From Bacillota bacterium (GTDB taxonomy: Bacteria > Bacillota_A > Clostridia > Lachnospirales > Lachnospiraceae), in NCBI GenBank assembly GCA_023443925.1, contig JAEZSL010000378.1, forward strand, positions 1 through 64,000: 64,000 nt of DNA, written 5' to 3'. The position numbers and the translations under genes were made by a program. The notes beneath the pieces were generated by a model. The model had not been told where the DNA came from, did not search any database, and was given only the letters and a program-made list of their open reading frames with translations. Positions 19,243 through 27,990 of this stretch are shown here, one piece after another (the first letter of the stretch is position 1; the number at the start of each line of letters is the position of its first letter).

Positions 19243-19794
19243 CTATAGATCAAGCAATGATAAATCAGGGTTGCTTTTATCCTTGTCATTTAATAAATAA
19301 TCCATATTTAAATCGGGCCAAGTTATCTTCAATTCCTTACTGTCCCACGCAAAACCAACCTCATCCCATGGATCAAAATGTGTTGTCACTTTAAAAAGAA
19401 CATCTGCCTCTGTTAGCGCTAAATAACCATGTCCCATTCCCTCGGGTATGTACAATTGATTTCGATTTGTTACAGATAGTTCAATTCCAAACCAACGTCT
19501 ATAAGTCTTACTATTCCTCCGTAAATCAACAACTACATCAAAAATAACTCCGCTAATTGCCCTCACAAGTTTTCCCTGCGGATAATTTTTATTTACATGA
19601 AACCCTCTAAGAACACCTTTATGACTGTGTGCTTGATTATCCTGAATAAAATGAAAATCTAAACCCTCATTATAAAATTCTTGTTCATTATAGGACTCCA
19701 TTAAAAATCCCCGATTATCTTCAAATATTTTCGGTTCTATAACACACAAACCTTCAATACCGGCAACATCGTGATAAACACTAATCTTTCCCAT
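19243..19794 (-). CDS. rfbC: dTDP-4-dehydrorhamnose 3,5-epimerase-like protein
   Basis: About 183 aa with the cupin fold of RmlC. GVLRGFHVNKN carries the catalytic His region, GKLVRAISGVIFDVVVDLR and IPEGMGHGYLALTE are the conserved strands, and FDPWDEVGFAWDSKEL the C-terminal block. It should convert dTDP-4-keto-6-deoxyglucose toward dTDP-rhamnose. The other rhamnose genes (rfbA, B, D) are not in this window and must be elsewhere if rhamnose is made. Confidence 0.9.
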   Translation of the reverse strand: MGKISVYHDVAGIEGLCVIEPKIFEDNRGFLMESYNEQEFYNEGLDFHFIQDNQAHSHKGVLRGFHVNKNYPQGKLVRAISGVIFDVVVDLRRNSKTYRRWFGIELSVTNRNQLYIPEGMGHGYLALTEADVLFKVTTHFDPWDEVGFAWDSKELKITWPDLNMDYLLNDKDKSNPDLSLLDL

Positions 19795-19797
19795 CAA

Positions 19798-20158
19798 AAG
19801 TCACCTATTTCCAATCATTTTTCATAGTAGCTCTAATACTCGCTGCGAAAAAATAACCCCTTGACCCCAACATGTTTTCCATCTCAAGTTATAAATACTC
19901 ATAAAAATTCATACTTTAGAAGGCAAACCATTCATAATCTAAAGACCAAACCATACTTTCTGCTTAATTTCACGCGTAAAAACCAAATTATTTCGAGTAT
20001 AATAAATCCAAATATCAAAAGCAGTTATAACTCTTTCTATTTCCTATTATATTTATAAAATTTCCTGTAATAGAAGTGGAAAAGCATTAATATACTGTAT
20101 GTAAAGGCCCTAAAATGTCAGCATATTCTTGTTACTTGTACTATATTCTAGTATATTC
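19798..20158. other. A/T-rich gap without a recognised gene
   Basis: This 360-base stretch between rfbC and the first sugar transferase is strongly A/T-rich. I see no supported frame. It may hold a secondary promoter for the distal glycosyltransferase genes, which transcribe leftward from here. Confidence 0.4.
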
Positions 20159-21577
20159 CTATCTCCCACCTCTACCAAACACCATAACCCCAACCGTCTT
20201 CACAATCAACTTCACATCCAACCCAAGACTCCAATTATCTATATACTCCAAATCCAACCTCACAACCTCTTCAAAGTCCTGGATATCACTCCTCCCGCTT
20301 ACCTGCCAGAGCCCCGTAAGCCCAGGTTTCAAACTCAGCCTTCTCTTATGCCTGATCTCATAAAGTTCGAACTCATCCAGTGTCGGAGGTCTTGTCCCAA
20401 CCAGGCTCATATCCCCTTTTAACACATTAAAAAACTGTGGGAACTCGTCCAGACTTGTTTTTCGGATAAACTTCCCTATCTTCGTAATCCTGGGATCATC
20501 CTTCATTTTAAACATAAGTCCCTGCATTTCATTCTTTTCCATCAGTTCTTTCTTTCTCTCTTCTGCATCGGCATACATGGAGCGGAATTTATAGATTTTA
20601 AACTGTCTTCCGTTTTTTCCAATCCGCATCTGGGAGAAGAAGATTGGTCCTTTGGACTCCAGCTTAATAAGAGGTGCTAAGATAATGGTAACCAGTATGG
20701 TGAGTATTGCTCCAATCAGGCCCCCGGCAAAGTCCAGCAGCCTTTTTAATATCTCTGCCCTTTCATCAAACATACTCGTTGCAAAGGTAATGACCTGGTG
20801 GCCGGCAAAGAGATTCAGCCTCTTTTCTCTTGCATTAATCTTGGGATTAATGTCAATGTTCAGGTGGACTATGATACCCATCTTCTCGAGCTCTAATATC
20901 GTCTCTTCCAGTTCAAACTCATAATCATAAGGAAGATGGATAAAAACCGCATCTACCACATTGAGTCTGGCGATTTCAAGCAGATTATCCTTATCGGCTA
21001 ATACCATGATCCTCTCGATCCGTTCCCCGATATGGTCTCCATCCACAATTGCGATGGAATTCAAATATGTACTCCACATATATTCACCCCGGATTTTACG
21101 TATAATTCCGGCGGCTTTATCATAAGTAGTAATCAGCATGACTTTACTGCTGGAGGAACTTCTTTTGAAACCTACCAGCATAACCAGTTTCAAATAACTT
21201 CTTAACACATAGGTTAATAAGAAGTTTAAAATAAAAAAAGCCAAAAAGAAAAATCTTGAGTAACTGCCCCCCTGCTGTATCATAAATAAATACAGTACCA
21301 CAATCAGGCTCAGTTTAAAATGATCCTTAAACACGCTTACGAATTCATCAAAGAACCCACGTTTAAATATGTTGATCCTGCTGTCGCCGGTTTCGTAGAT
21401 AACCAGATACGTTAAGACCAGGATAAACATGGTACTGCCGTAAAGCTGCGTAAAAAAATTGGCACGGCTTAATATGCCCTGCCTCAAACAGGCGGCTAAT
21501 ATAAAGGCGATTGCCATACTGGCCAGATCCGTTGCCATGACCAGCCGGCTTCCCTTTGCTCTTCTTTTGCTCCCCAT
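20159..21577 (-). CDS. Undecaprenyl-phosphate sugar phosphotransferase (WbaP/CpsE-like), copy 1
   Basis: A 472-aa polyprenyl glycosylphosphotransferase. Four N-terminal helices are followed by a CoA-binding-like domain (about 140-260) and a fifth membrane segment near 275-300, then the catalytic domain with KIYKFRSMYADAEERK, DDPRITKIGKF, SLDEFPQFFNVLKGDMSLVG and PGLTGLWQVSGRS. It links the first sugar-1-phosphate to undecaprenyl phosphate and so initiates the repeat unit. It is a clear paralog, of identical length, of the gene at 23812-25230. Confidence 0.92.
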   Translation of the reverse strand: MGSKRRAKGSRLVMATDLASMAIAFILAACLRQGILSRANFFTQLYGSTMFILVLTYLVIYETGDSRINIFKRGFFDEFVSVFKDHFKLSLIVVLYLFMIQQGGSYSRFFFLAFFILNFLLTYVLRSYLKLVMLVGFKRSSSSSKVMLITTYDKAAGIIRKIRGEYMWSTYLNSIAIVDGDHIGERIERIMVLADKDNLLEIARLNVVDAVFIHLPYDYEFELEETILELEKMGIIVHLNIDINPKINAREKRLNLFAGHQVITFATSMFDERAEILKRLLDFAGGLIGAILTILVTIILAPLIKLESKGPIFFSQMRIGKNGRQFKIYKFRSMYADAEERKKELMEKNEMQGLMFKMKDDPRITKIGKFIRKTSLDEFPQFFNVLKGDMSLVGTRPPTLDEFELYEIRHKRRLSLKPGLTGLWQVSGRSDIQDFEEVVRLDLEYIDNWSLGLDVKLIVKTVGVMVFGRGGR

Positions 21578-21585
21578 AACCTTCT

Positions 21586-21783
21586 TCAGTCCTTTTTCAA
21601 TATGTAGGTTTCTTCTTTTTCTTGCTTATTCTCATATAAGTGATACTTTTTTGATATGTGGATACATAGGAATAAGGCAATCAGAAGTAGTAGTACAAAG
21701 ATGATCAGACCCGAGAAGTTAAACCCTCTTTTGTTTCCCTCAATAAACAATACATTAAATAAAGATATAAGTATTTCCTTCAT
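21586..21783 (-). CDS. Small single-pass membrane protein
   Basis: A 65-aa protein with one transmembrane helix (about residues 24-43, GLIIFVLLLLIALFLCIHIS) and a charged cytosolic tail. GAAGGTGATG lies just before the ATG. It ends 8 bases before the first sugar transferase gene starts, so the two are co-transcribed. Its placement and size suggest an accessory of the initiating transferase, though I do not recognise the family. Confidence 0.6.
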   Translation of the reverse strand: MKEILISLFNVLFIEGNKRGFNFSGLIIFVLLLLIALFLCIHISKKYHLYENKQEKEETYILKKD

Positions 21784-22328
21784 GATTCATCACCTTCTGC
21801 AATGGGTATTTCGTACCATAATGTGAAATTGTACCACTTATTTCCAAACTAAACAAGGACATCATAAAGTGTGACTAGAACTGTGACAAGCTTTTTACCG
21901 ACAAGTTTAAGTTATTTGCTCATCCGGCAAATTTAATGTTGTAATTGAATATTAAATATAATTCATCTTATCTTATTTCAATATAATTGATACTATATAC
22001 CTCATAAACACAGGGCTTTAAATACGCCTTCCTGTTTTTTATATAGACATTTTCACCGGATATTCGACATACTATTTCTAACTTCATTAACCATCAAGTT
22101 AATAACTCGTATAATAGCTTTGTAATAATGTTTATTACTCTACTATCCTTTATGTTAATTTTTTAAATAATTTTTTCCGTGATATTTGCTATTTTTCTTA
22201 CTTTAATCCTTACATAAGTTACCATAATAATTTTTGTAATATCCACTAATTATTTCCACTCCCCTTTTAGTAAATAATTTCCATGGCCATTCCGTAATAT
22301 TTTCTATATATCTCAACTATCCTACAAT
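21784..22328. other. Long A/T-rich intergenic region inside the polysaccharide locus
   Basis: 545 bases separate the BY-kinase gene from the small membrane protein gene. No supported frame is present. The length and A/T-richness suggest an internal promoter or a regulatory leader for the biosynthetic part of the locus. I could not identify a convincing hairpin-plus-T-tract. Confidence 0.4.
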
Positions 22329-22991
22329 CTAATAATTCCCATAATACTTCCCATAATATTTATCATTATTAATATCAACTTTATTTAATATCGCACCAAG
22401 AATCTTGCAATTCCCTTTTTCCAGCTGTTTCACGACACTCCTCGCAAATTTATGGCTGATTGCATTGGATTGGACCACTAATATTACTCCGTCACAGCAG
22501 CTGGCCACAATGGCACTATCTATCACGGCTCCCAGAGGCGGGGTGTCAATAATGATGTAATCATAGACTTCTTTTAAATTCCCTATCATTTCCCGAAACA
22601 ACTTGCTATTTAGTAGTTCAGAGGGATTCGGGGGGACCGGCCCGGTAAATATAATGTCCGGATGCTCAAGATCTGATGTATATAATACCTCCTCCAGCTC
22701 CTTCTGCCCCGTCAGATAATGAGTCAGGCCAAGTACGGCAGATTCAGCCTTTAACCTGCCCAGCAGCACCGACTTTCTTAAATCAGCATCAATAAATAAA
22801 ACTTTCTTACCACTTTCCGCCATGGAAGAAGCCAGTGAGAAGGAAACTATGCTTTTTCCCTCATTCGGTATACAGCTTGTCAGGCAGATTGTCTTAATTG
22901 CTTTCCCGCAGAATTGAATATTGGTTCTAATCGCATTGTAAGCTTCTATATTTTTAAAATTTTCCATTCGTTCAAGTTTTACAGACTGCAT
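22329..22991 (-). CDS. cpsD: BY-kinase / CpsD-type polysaccharide tyrosine kinase
   Basis: A 220-aa bacterial tyrosine kinase. Walker A is in CIPNEGKSIVSFSLA, Walker A' in LFIDADLRKS, Walker B in YDYIIIDTPPLGAVIDS, and the C-terminus is a tyrosine cluster (KYYGKYYGNY), the autophosphorylation site. In Gram-positive bacteria CpsD is activated by a separate membrane protein (CpsC/Wzz) and reversed by CpsB; the phosphatase is next door, but a classical CpsC is not visible. GGAGG precedes the ATG. Confidence 0.92.
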   Translation of the reverse strand: MQSVKLERMENFKNIEAYNAIRTNIQFCGKAIKTICLTSCIPNEGKSIVSFSLASSMAESGKKVLFIDADLRKSVLLGRLKAESAVLGLTHYLTGQKELEEVLYTSDLEHPDIIFTGPVPPNPSELLNSKLFREMIGNLKEVYDYIIIDTPPLGAVIDSAIVASCCDGVILVVQSNAISHKFARSVVKQLEKGNCKILGAILNKVDINNDKYYGKYYGNY

Positions 22992-23065
22992 CTCTGATTC
23001 CTCCCGGATTTAATATTCTTAATTTAGATCCCTTTTGTTTGTTATATATTCCGGTGTATATATTC

Positions 23066-23791
23066 TCAGATTCTTTCATTCTGTAATAATTTCAAAGTGT
23101 TTTCCACCATTAACTGCTTTATCATAAGTTTGCCGAATTTCTTGTGGATAAATTCCAGCCCCTCCGACATTCTGGGTTCCCTGCCATAATCGGAATGAGC
23201 ATCGGTGCCCAGGATATGAATAAGGCCATATTCCAGCAGCTTTTTACAGTGAGCCAGGTTTCCTCCCTTATAACCGCCGGTAATGCTGGAGATATTCATC
23301 TGCATATACGCCCCCAGCCAGATCAGATCACGGATACCTTCGTAATTCCGGTACAGACACTCATACTTTTCTGCATGGGACAGAACCGGCAGATACCCAT
23401 GGATCAGCAGCCGGTGTAATCCGGTTTTAAGCTCTCGGTAATCATCATCCTCCGCAAATTCTACCAGTACATATCTGGTTCCGGCTAAGGTCAGTGCTTT
23501 TTTCTTTCTGAGGTGCTCGGTGATGTCCTCACTGTAATAGAGTTCATGTCCCAGTTCGATTCGGAATGCTGCATCCATTCGTTTTGCTTCCTGTCTTACC
23601 AGCTCAAGCTTTTGGTTCAATTCCTCAATATCCGCATTCCTGCAGCCTGCCCCATAATGAGGTGTTGCAATAATATGCTGTATTCCTTCCTCATAAGCAA
23701 TCTGCAGCATGTTTTTTGTTTGCTGCATACTGACCGAACCATCATCTACGGCAGGTAATAAATGGTTATGTATATCAATCCAACGATTCAA
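23066..23791 (-). CDS. cpsB: PHP-family tyrosine-protein phosphatase, CpsB/YwqE type
   Basis: About 241 aa of PHP phosphoesterase. Metal-binding motifs are visible in order: DIHNHLLPAVDDGS, ATPHYG, GHELYY, LSHAEKYE and GTDAHSD. It dephosphorylates the BY-kinase encoded just downstream. A TTG start at 23791 with AAGGAG seven bases ahead opens directly at the conserved block; the longer ATG form beginning at 23845 would overlap the preceding sugar transferase gene and add non-conserved residues. Confidence 0.9.
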   Translation of the reverse strand: MNRWIDIHNHLLPAVDDGSVSMQQTKNMLQIAYEEGIQHIIATPHYGAGCRNADIEELNQKLELVRQEAKRMDAAFRIELGHELYYSEDITEHLRKKKALTLAGTRYVLVEFAEDDDYRELKTGLHRLLIHGYLPVLSHAEKYECLYRNYEGIRDLIWLGAYMQMNISSITGGYKGGNLAHCKKLLEYGLIHILGTDAHSDYGREPRMSEGLEFIHKKFGKLMIKQLMVENTLKLLQNERI

Positions 23792-23811
23792 AGGCCTATC
23801 TCCTTCCATTT

Positions 23812-25230
23812 CTACCTTGATCCACGATTCATTAAAACTACCCAAAATGTCTTTAACAGAATTTTTATATCTAACAGGAAAGACCAGTTATCGATGTAAT
23901 CCAGATCCATCTTTACTACTTCTTCAAAATTCTTTATATCACTTCTGCCACTGACCTGCCATAACCCGGTCAGGCCGGATTTTAGGGCTAATCTCCTTTT
24001 ATGTCTTCCTTCATATTGCAGGAATTCATCTTCCGTAGGCGGTCTGGTTCCCACCAGACTCATATCGCCCTTTAAGATATTAAAAAACTGCGGAAACTCG
24101 TCCAGGCTTGTTTTGCGAAGAAATTTTCCTACTTTCGTTATTCTCGGGTCATCTTTTATTTTAAACATGTAACCGTCCATTTCATTCTGCGCCTGTAATT
24201 CCAGTTTTCTTTCCTCCGCATCCGGATACATGGAACGGAATTTATAGATACGAAACCGCCTCCCATTCTTACCTACCCGGATCTGGGAAAAGAAGATAGG
24301 TCCAGGCGATTCAATCAAGATGGCCGGTGCCACAAATAAACCAATTAACAGGGTAAGAAAACACCCTACCAGTCCTCCGGTAATATCAAACAGCCGTTTA
24401 ATGTGAAGCTGGGAGGCATTAAACAGTTTCGAACTAAAGGTCAGCACATGATAACCGCTCATTTCCTGTACCGTCTTCTCGTGAAGTTTTAAACCGAAAG
24501 TATTGATGCTTAAGTTTACCGTAATCCCCATATTCTCAAAAGCAAGAATGGTTTCCTCTAAATCCAGCTGCAGCGCATAATCACCAGGTATATGGATAAA
24601 TATTCCATCCAGGGCCTGATTCTTAGCAACCTCAAACATATCCAGAAAATCAGCTTTCACCTCAATTCCCTCGATCTTCTGCCCCACCAGATGTCTATCC
24701 AGTATGGTAAGATAGGACACCTGATAATCCCATTCATTTTTATTCTGAAACCGCAGCAGGACTTCTCTCACCTGATCTGCGGTGGTTATAATCATAATTT
24801 TATTACTGGCTGTACTTTTCTTATAATAGGTTAAGAACAGTATTTTGTAATATTGCCGGAAAACATACATAATTAGTATATTCAGCAGAAAAAAGCACAG
24901 AAAAAAAAGTCTTGAATAGGATGCTCCTTCCTGAAACAGAAACATGACCGCCGTTGCCGTAAATGCCAGTATGCTGTTGGTTTTAATAACAACCATTAAT
25001 TCTTCCAGGAATCCTCTCGCAAACAATCGGCTGTGGGTGTCATAAAAATAAAATATTGTAATATATAACAGCAGCAAAAAAATAGAAGACCAGGTATAGA
25101 TGTTATCCGCCCAGTCATTGGTAATACTACCGAACCGGATCCAGCTGGCTAATATAAAGGCTAGAACAATACCGACCAGATCCACTAACAATATGTATTT
25201 ATTGAACAAATCCTTCTTCCTTAAATCCAT
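23812..25230 (-). CDS. Undecaprenyl-phosphate sugar phosphotransferase (WbaP/CpsE-like), copy 2
   Basis: A 472-aa paralog of the protein at 20159-21577, with the same four N-terminal helices, middle domain and catalytic core (RIYKFRSMYPDAEERK, DDPRITKVGKF, SGLTGLWQVSGRS). Two full-length initiating enzymes in one locus are unusual; they may load different first sugars or one may be a backup. The gene overlaps the upstream two-TM protein by about 30 bases. Confidence 0.92.
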   Translation of the reverse strand: MDLRKKDLFNKYILLVDLVGIVLAFILASWIRFGSITNDWADNIYTWSSIFLLLLYITIFYFYDTHSRLFARGFLEELMVVIKTNSILAFTATAVMFLFQEGASYSRLFFLCFFLLNILIMYVFRQYYKILFLTYYKKSTASNKIMIITTADQVREVLLRFQNKNEWDYQVSYLTILDRHLVGQKIEGIEVKADFLDMFEVAKNQALDGIFIHIPGDYALQLDLEETILAFENMGITVNLSINTFGLKLHEKTVQEMSGYHVLTFSSKLFNASQLHIKRLFDITGGLVGCFLTLLIGLFVAPAILIESPGPIFFSQIRVGKNGRRFRIYKFRSMYPDAEERKLELQAQNEMDGYMFKIKDDPRITKVGKFLRKTSLDEFPQFFNILKGDMSLVGTRPPTEDEFLQYEGRHKRRLALKSGLTGLWQVSGRSDIKNFEEVVKMDLDYIDNWSFLLDIKILLKTFWVVLMNRGSR

Positions 25231-25894
25231 CGTATCCTGCTTCCTTTTTAAACAATTGATGTTTTCTGGCTATTCTTACACAAATTAAAAATAAAATACA
25301 TAGAATACTCAGTGTAATCATTAGAATATCAAGCCTGATACCGTCATTCCGTATGCTATGCTGTATGGTATCCGGGTTCAGATAGAGTAAGTTATCTGTC
25401 CGATCAGTGATTCTTATGATCGTACCCTGCATATTATAATATACTTTCAGGTTGCAGGCTTTATAGATTTCTTTTGATATTTTGATGGCTAGTTCTCTTC
25501 CATCTACGGACATTTCGTTATAATTATTTACCTTCTCCAGATTAAGAACCGCTTCCAGTTCCATTATCTTATTTAAGGCTTCCCGGGTTTTCGAGGAGGT
25601 TAACCGGGTCTCTGAACTGCTTAAATACCGCTGCAGATATTCTTCATATATACCAAGACTTCCATTTTCCTTTGGCTTACTGCTGTCCGGAGTAGGAAGC
25701 ACCGCAGTAAGCAGACTTAGAATTAATTTTTCCGATTCATTTAATTGCTTATCCTCATTAAATTCCTGAGATATGGATATAGCGGGAATGTTGATTTCAT
25801 GCTTTTGATTCAAGCTCTCTACAACCGCTTCACTGCAGAGTATTAATAAAATTGCGGAAAAAAGTATAACAGAAAATATAAATCGTTTGTTCAT
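25199..25894 (-). CDS. Two-TM protein in the Wzz/CpsC position
   Basis: A 231-aa protein with one N-terminal helix (about 5-24) and one C-terminal helix (about 190-212), leaving about 165 residues outside the membrane. This is the topology of Wzz/CpsC chain-length regulators and BY-kinase activators, and it is the first gene of the locus, where CpsC usually sits. The sequence lacks the recognisable Wzz proline-rich motif, so I call it only a positional and topological analog. GAGAGGG precedes the ATG. Confidence 0.6.
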   Translation of the reverse strand: MNKRFIFSVILFSAILLILCSEAVVESLNQKHEINIPAISISQEFNEDKQLNESEKLILSLLTAVLPTPDSSKPKENGSLGIYEEYLQRYLSSSETRLTSSKTREALNKIMELEAVLNLEKVNNYNEMSVDGRELAIKISKEIYKACNLKVYYNMQGTIIRITDRTDNLLYLNPDTIQHSIRNDGIRLDILMITLSILCILFLICVRIARKHQLFKKEAGYDGFKEEGFVQ

Positions 25895-26198
25895 CTCTTA
25901 CCCTCTCTAAGCCTCATAAAGCATGTGTTTTTCCATATTTATCAGTTTGCTGCCACTAAAATATTTTGATAAATCCAGCCAAATACTTTATTTCATATAA
26001 AATCCAATACACGATTGTAATTTTTTACCATTATTTATTTACCAATTATAAGTTACCTCTGATTATTTAACAAGATATAAATCCAGCTTTTCACCGCATT
26101 ATACTACATTATTTTAAATAAAAATTTATAATACTACAGATTGAAATAATTTTTACTATAAAACAGGAATAAATCCATAATTCGACAAAACACACCCC

Positions 26199-26227
26199 TT
26201 TACAAATTCTAGGAGTATAGATAATAT
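26199..26227 (+). promoter_or_regulatory. Sigma-A-type promoter for the divergent HTH regulator
   Basis: TTTACA, a 17-base spacer and TAATAT lie about 70 bases before the start of the regulator gene. The rest of the 25895-26296 gap is very A/T-rich and should also hold the leftward promoter of the polysaccharide locus, which I could not pinpoint. Confidence 0.45.
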
Positions 26228-26296
26228 TAATATAATGCAATAGTCTATATTACCTAGAGCGTTACAAATACAAAGGGGCAGCGAGGGAGAAATAAG

Positions 26297-27787
26297 ATGA
26301 ATGATTTTGCGAAAGCACTAAGGTGTTATGTGAGAAAATTGAATATTAAGATACAGAGTCTGGCCTCAGCCAGCGGGGTTGACCGTACTTTAATTCAAAA
26401 AATGATGAAGGGTGAGAGAGTCCCTGCTGATCCGATCGTGGTAGACCGGCTATTAAATGTACTGATGCTTACTCCCAGTCAGGCGGAAGAATTCCGGAAC
26501 CTATACCATATTGCCAGAATTGGAAAGAGTATTTACACCCGGCACCTGCTTGTAAAACAACTATTCGAAAGCTTCGGAAACTACAAAGAATCGGATACTC
26601 CCCTGGTAAAGACCGAATATCAACATCAGTTCATGGAATCTTCAGACACTATTATCCTGAATGATTCCCATGAAGTGAACTATATTGTTAAAACCGTATT
26701 GGAAGCAGAGTTCATGAATCCCAAGGGTGACATTAAATTAATTATACAGCCGGAATACACTTTCTTAATAGAATTAATATCTATCCTTGGAGACAACAAT
26801 CCATCCGCTAAATTTGAACATATTTTCTTTCTTCAAAAGAGTGTTTTGGAGGAGGACGAAAACAAGTACAACCTGAATTGTATTCAAAATATCGTTCCTC
26901 TTTTAATTTCCAGTTGTGAATACAGTCCACGCATTTATTATGAAGAAATCTCCACCCATGTGACGAATACCAGTGTTTTACCTTACCTCATCCTGACCAG
27001 AGATAAAGCAATTAGTTTATCTCATGATTATTCACATGGAATTGTCTACCAAAATACATCGGCGTACCGATTTTTTAGTATGATTTATGATTCCATACTG
27101 CTGCTTACTACTCCACTTTTGCAAAAGTTTACAAGTCCTATGGATTATTACAGTTATTATACCGAACTGGAAACCGGTACTGAAACCAAAGACAGCAGTC
27201 TTGGCTTTCAGTACTCCCTGTTCTCCCAGCCTTGTATGATGTTTTTTTTCACGGAGCAGCTGGTGAATAAGTACATATATGACTTTCCTCAAAAAAAGGA
27301 CTTAATTAACCTTACCATAACCCGGTCTAAAGCTTATCTGTCTATGTTAAAACAAGGCCGCGAGTTTACTTCCTTTTTTTCACTGGCAGGACTGGAGGAT
27401 TTCTTTAATACCGGACGGATTACTGAGGTTCCGCAAATCTTTTATTCTCCTGTGAAACAAGAAGACTGCCTGCTGTTATTAAAACAGTTATATGATTACA
27501 GCTTAAATGGTTCCTACCAGCTCCATCTGATTAATTCAGATAAATTTAGAATTTCACCAAATTTGATTATATCTGCGATTAGTAAATCCTCTATCTCGTT
27601 TATGTATGTGCACCCGAGAAAAGGAGAGATTCATTTTACTCTAAATGAAAAGAGTATTTCTCATTCCATCTATACCTTTTTGGAGTATATGACCGGAAGT
27701 GATATGATTTATACAAAAGCCCAGACGCTCTCTGTATTAAAGCGAAAGATTGATGAATATACCAAAAGAATGGACCATACGGCATAG
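26297..27787 (+). CDS. Large HTH regulator divergent from the polysaccharide locus
   Basis: A 496-aa soluble protein. Residues about 5-60 form an XRE-like HTH (LNIKIQSLASASGVDRTLIQKMMKGER); the remaining 430 residues have no motif I recognise and could sense a ligand. GAGGGAG lies upstream of the ATG. Its divergent position directly beside the first polysaccharide gene suggests it controls that locus, but this is inference from position. The gene ends in its own terminator. Confidence 0.75.
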   Translation: MNDFAKALRCYVRKLNIKIQSLASASGVDRTLIQKMMKGERVPADPIVVDRLLNVLMLTPSQAEEFRNLYHIARIGKSIYTRHLLVKQLFESFGNYKESDTPLVKTEYQHQFMESSDTIILNDSHEVNYIVKTVLEAEFMNPKGDIKLIIQPEYTFLIELISILGDNNPSAKFEHIFFLQKSVLEEDENKYNLNCIQNIVPLLISSCEYSPRIYYEEISTHVTNTSVLPYLILTRDKAISLSHDYSHGIVYQNTSAYRFFSMIYDSILLLTTPLLQKFTSPMDYYSYYTELETGTETKDSSLGFQYSLFSQPCMMFFFTEQLVNKYIYDFPQKKDLINLTITRSKAYLSMLKQGREFTSFFSLAGLEDFFNTGRITEVPQIFYSPVKQEDCLLLLKQLYDYSLNGSYQLHLINSDKFRISPNLIISAISKSSISFMYVHPRKGEIHFTLNEKSISHSIYTFLEYMTGSDMIYTKAQTLSVLKRKIDEYTKRMDHTA

Positions 27788-27839
27788 AACGACTGGTGTG
27801 GTCCAGCTTCGCCGGACACGCTCCTGAGAGATAAAAAGA

Positions 27840-27883
27840 TAAGGTCATAAGGCAGCATATAAATTTGCTCCCTTATGACCTTT
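27840..27883. terminator. Bidirectional terminator between the HTH regulator and tex
   Basis: Perfect arms AAGGTCATAAGG and CCTTATGACCTT with a 17-base loop, T-rich on both sides, between convergent genes. Confidence 0.88.
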
Positions 27884-27990
27884 CTTTATACTTTTATTTG
27901 AATGCTCTATTTCGTTCAGATGTACTTTTTAGTATTTCTAAATTATTTTACCAGAAGCAGAAGGTTCCTGTAATAACCAAGAAAACCTTA

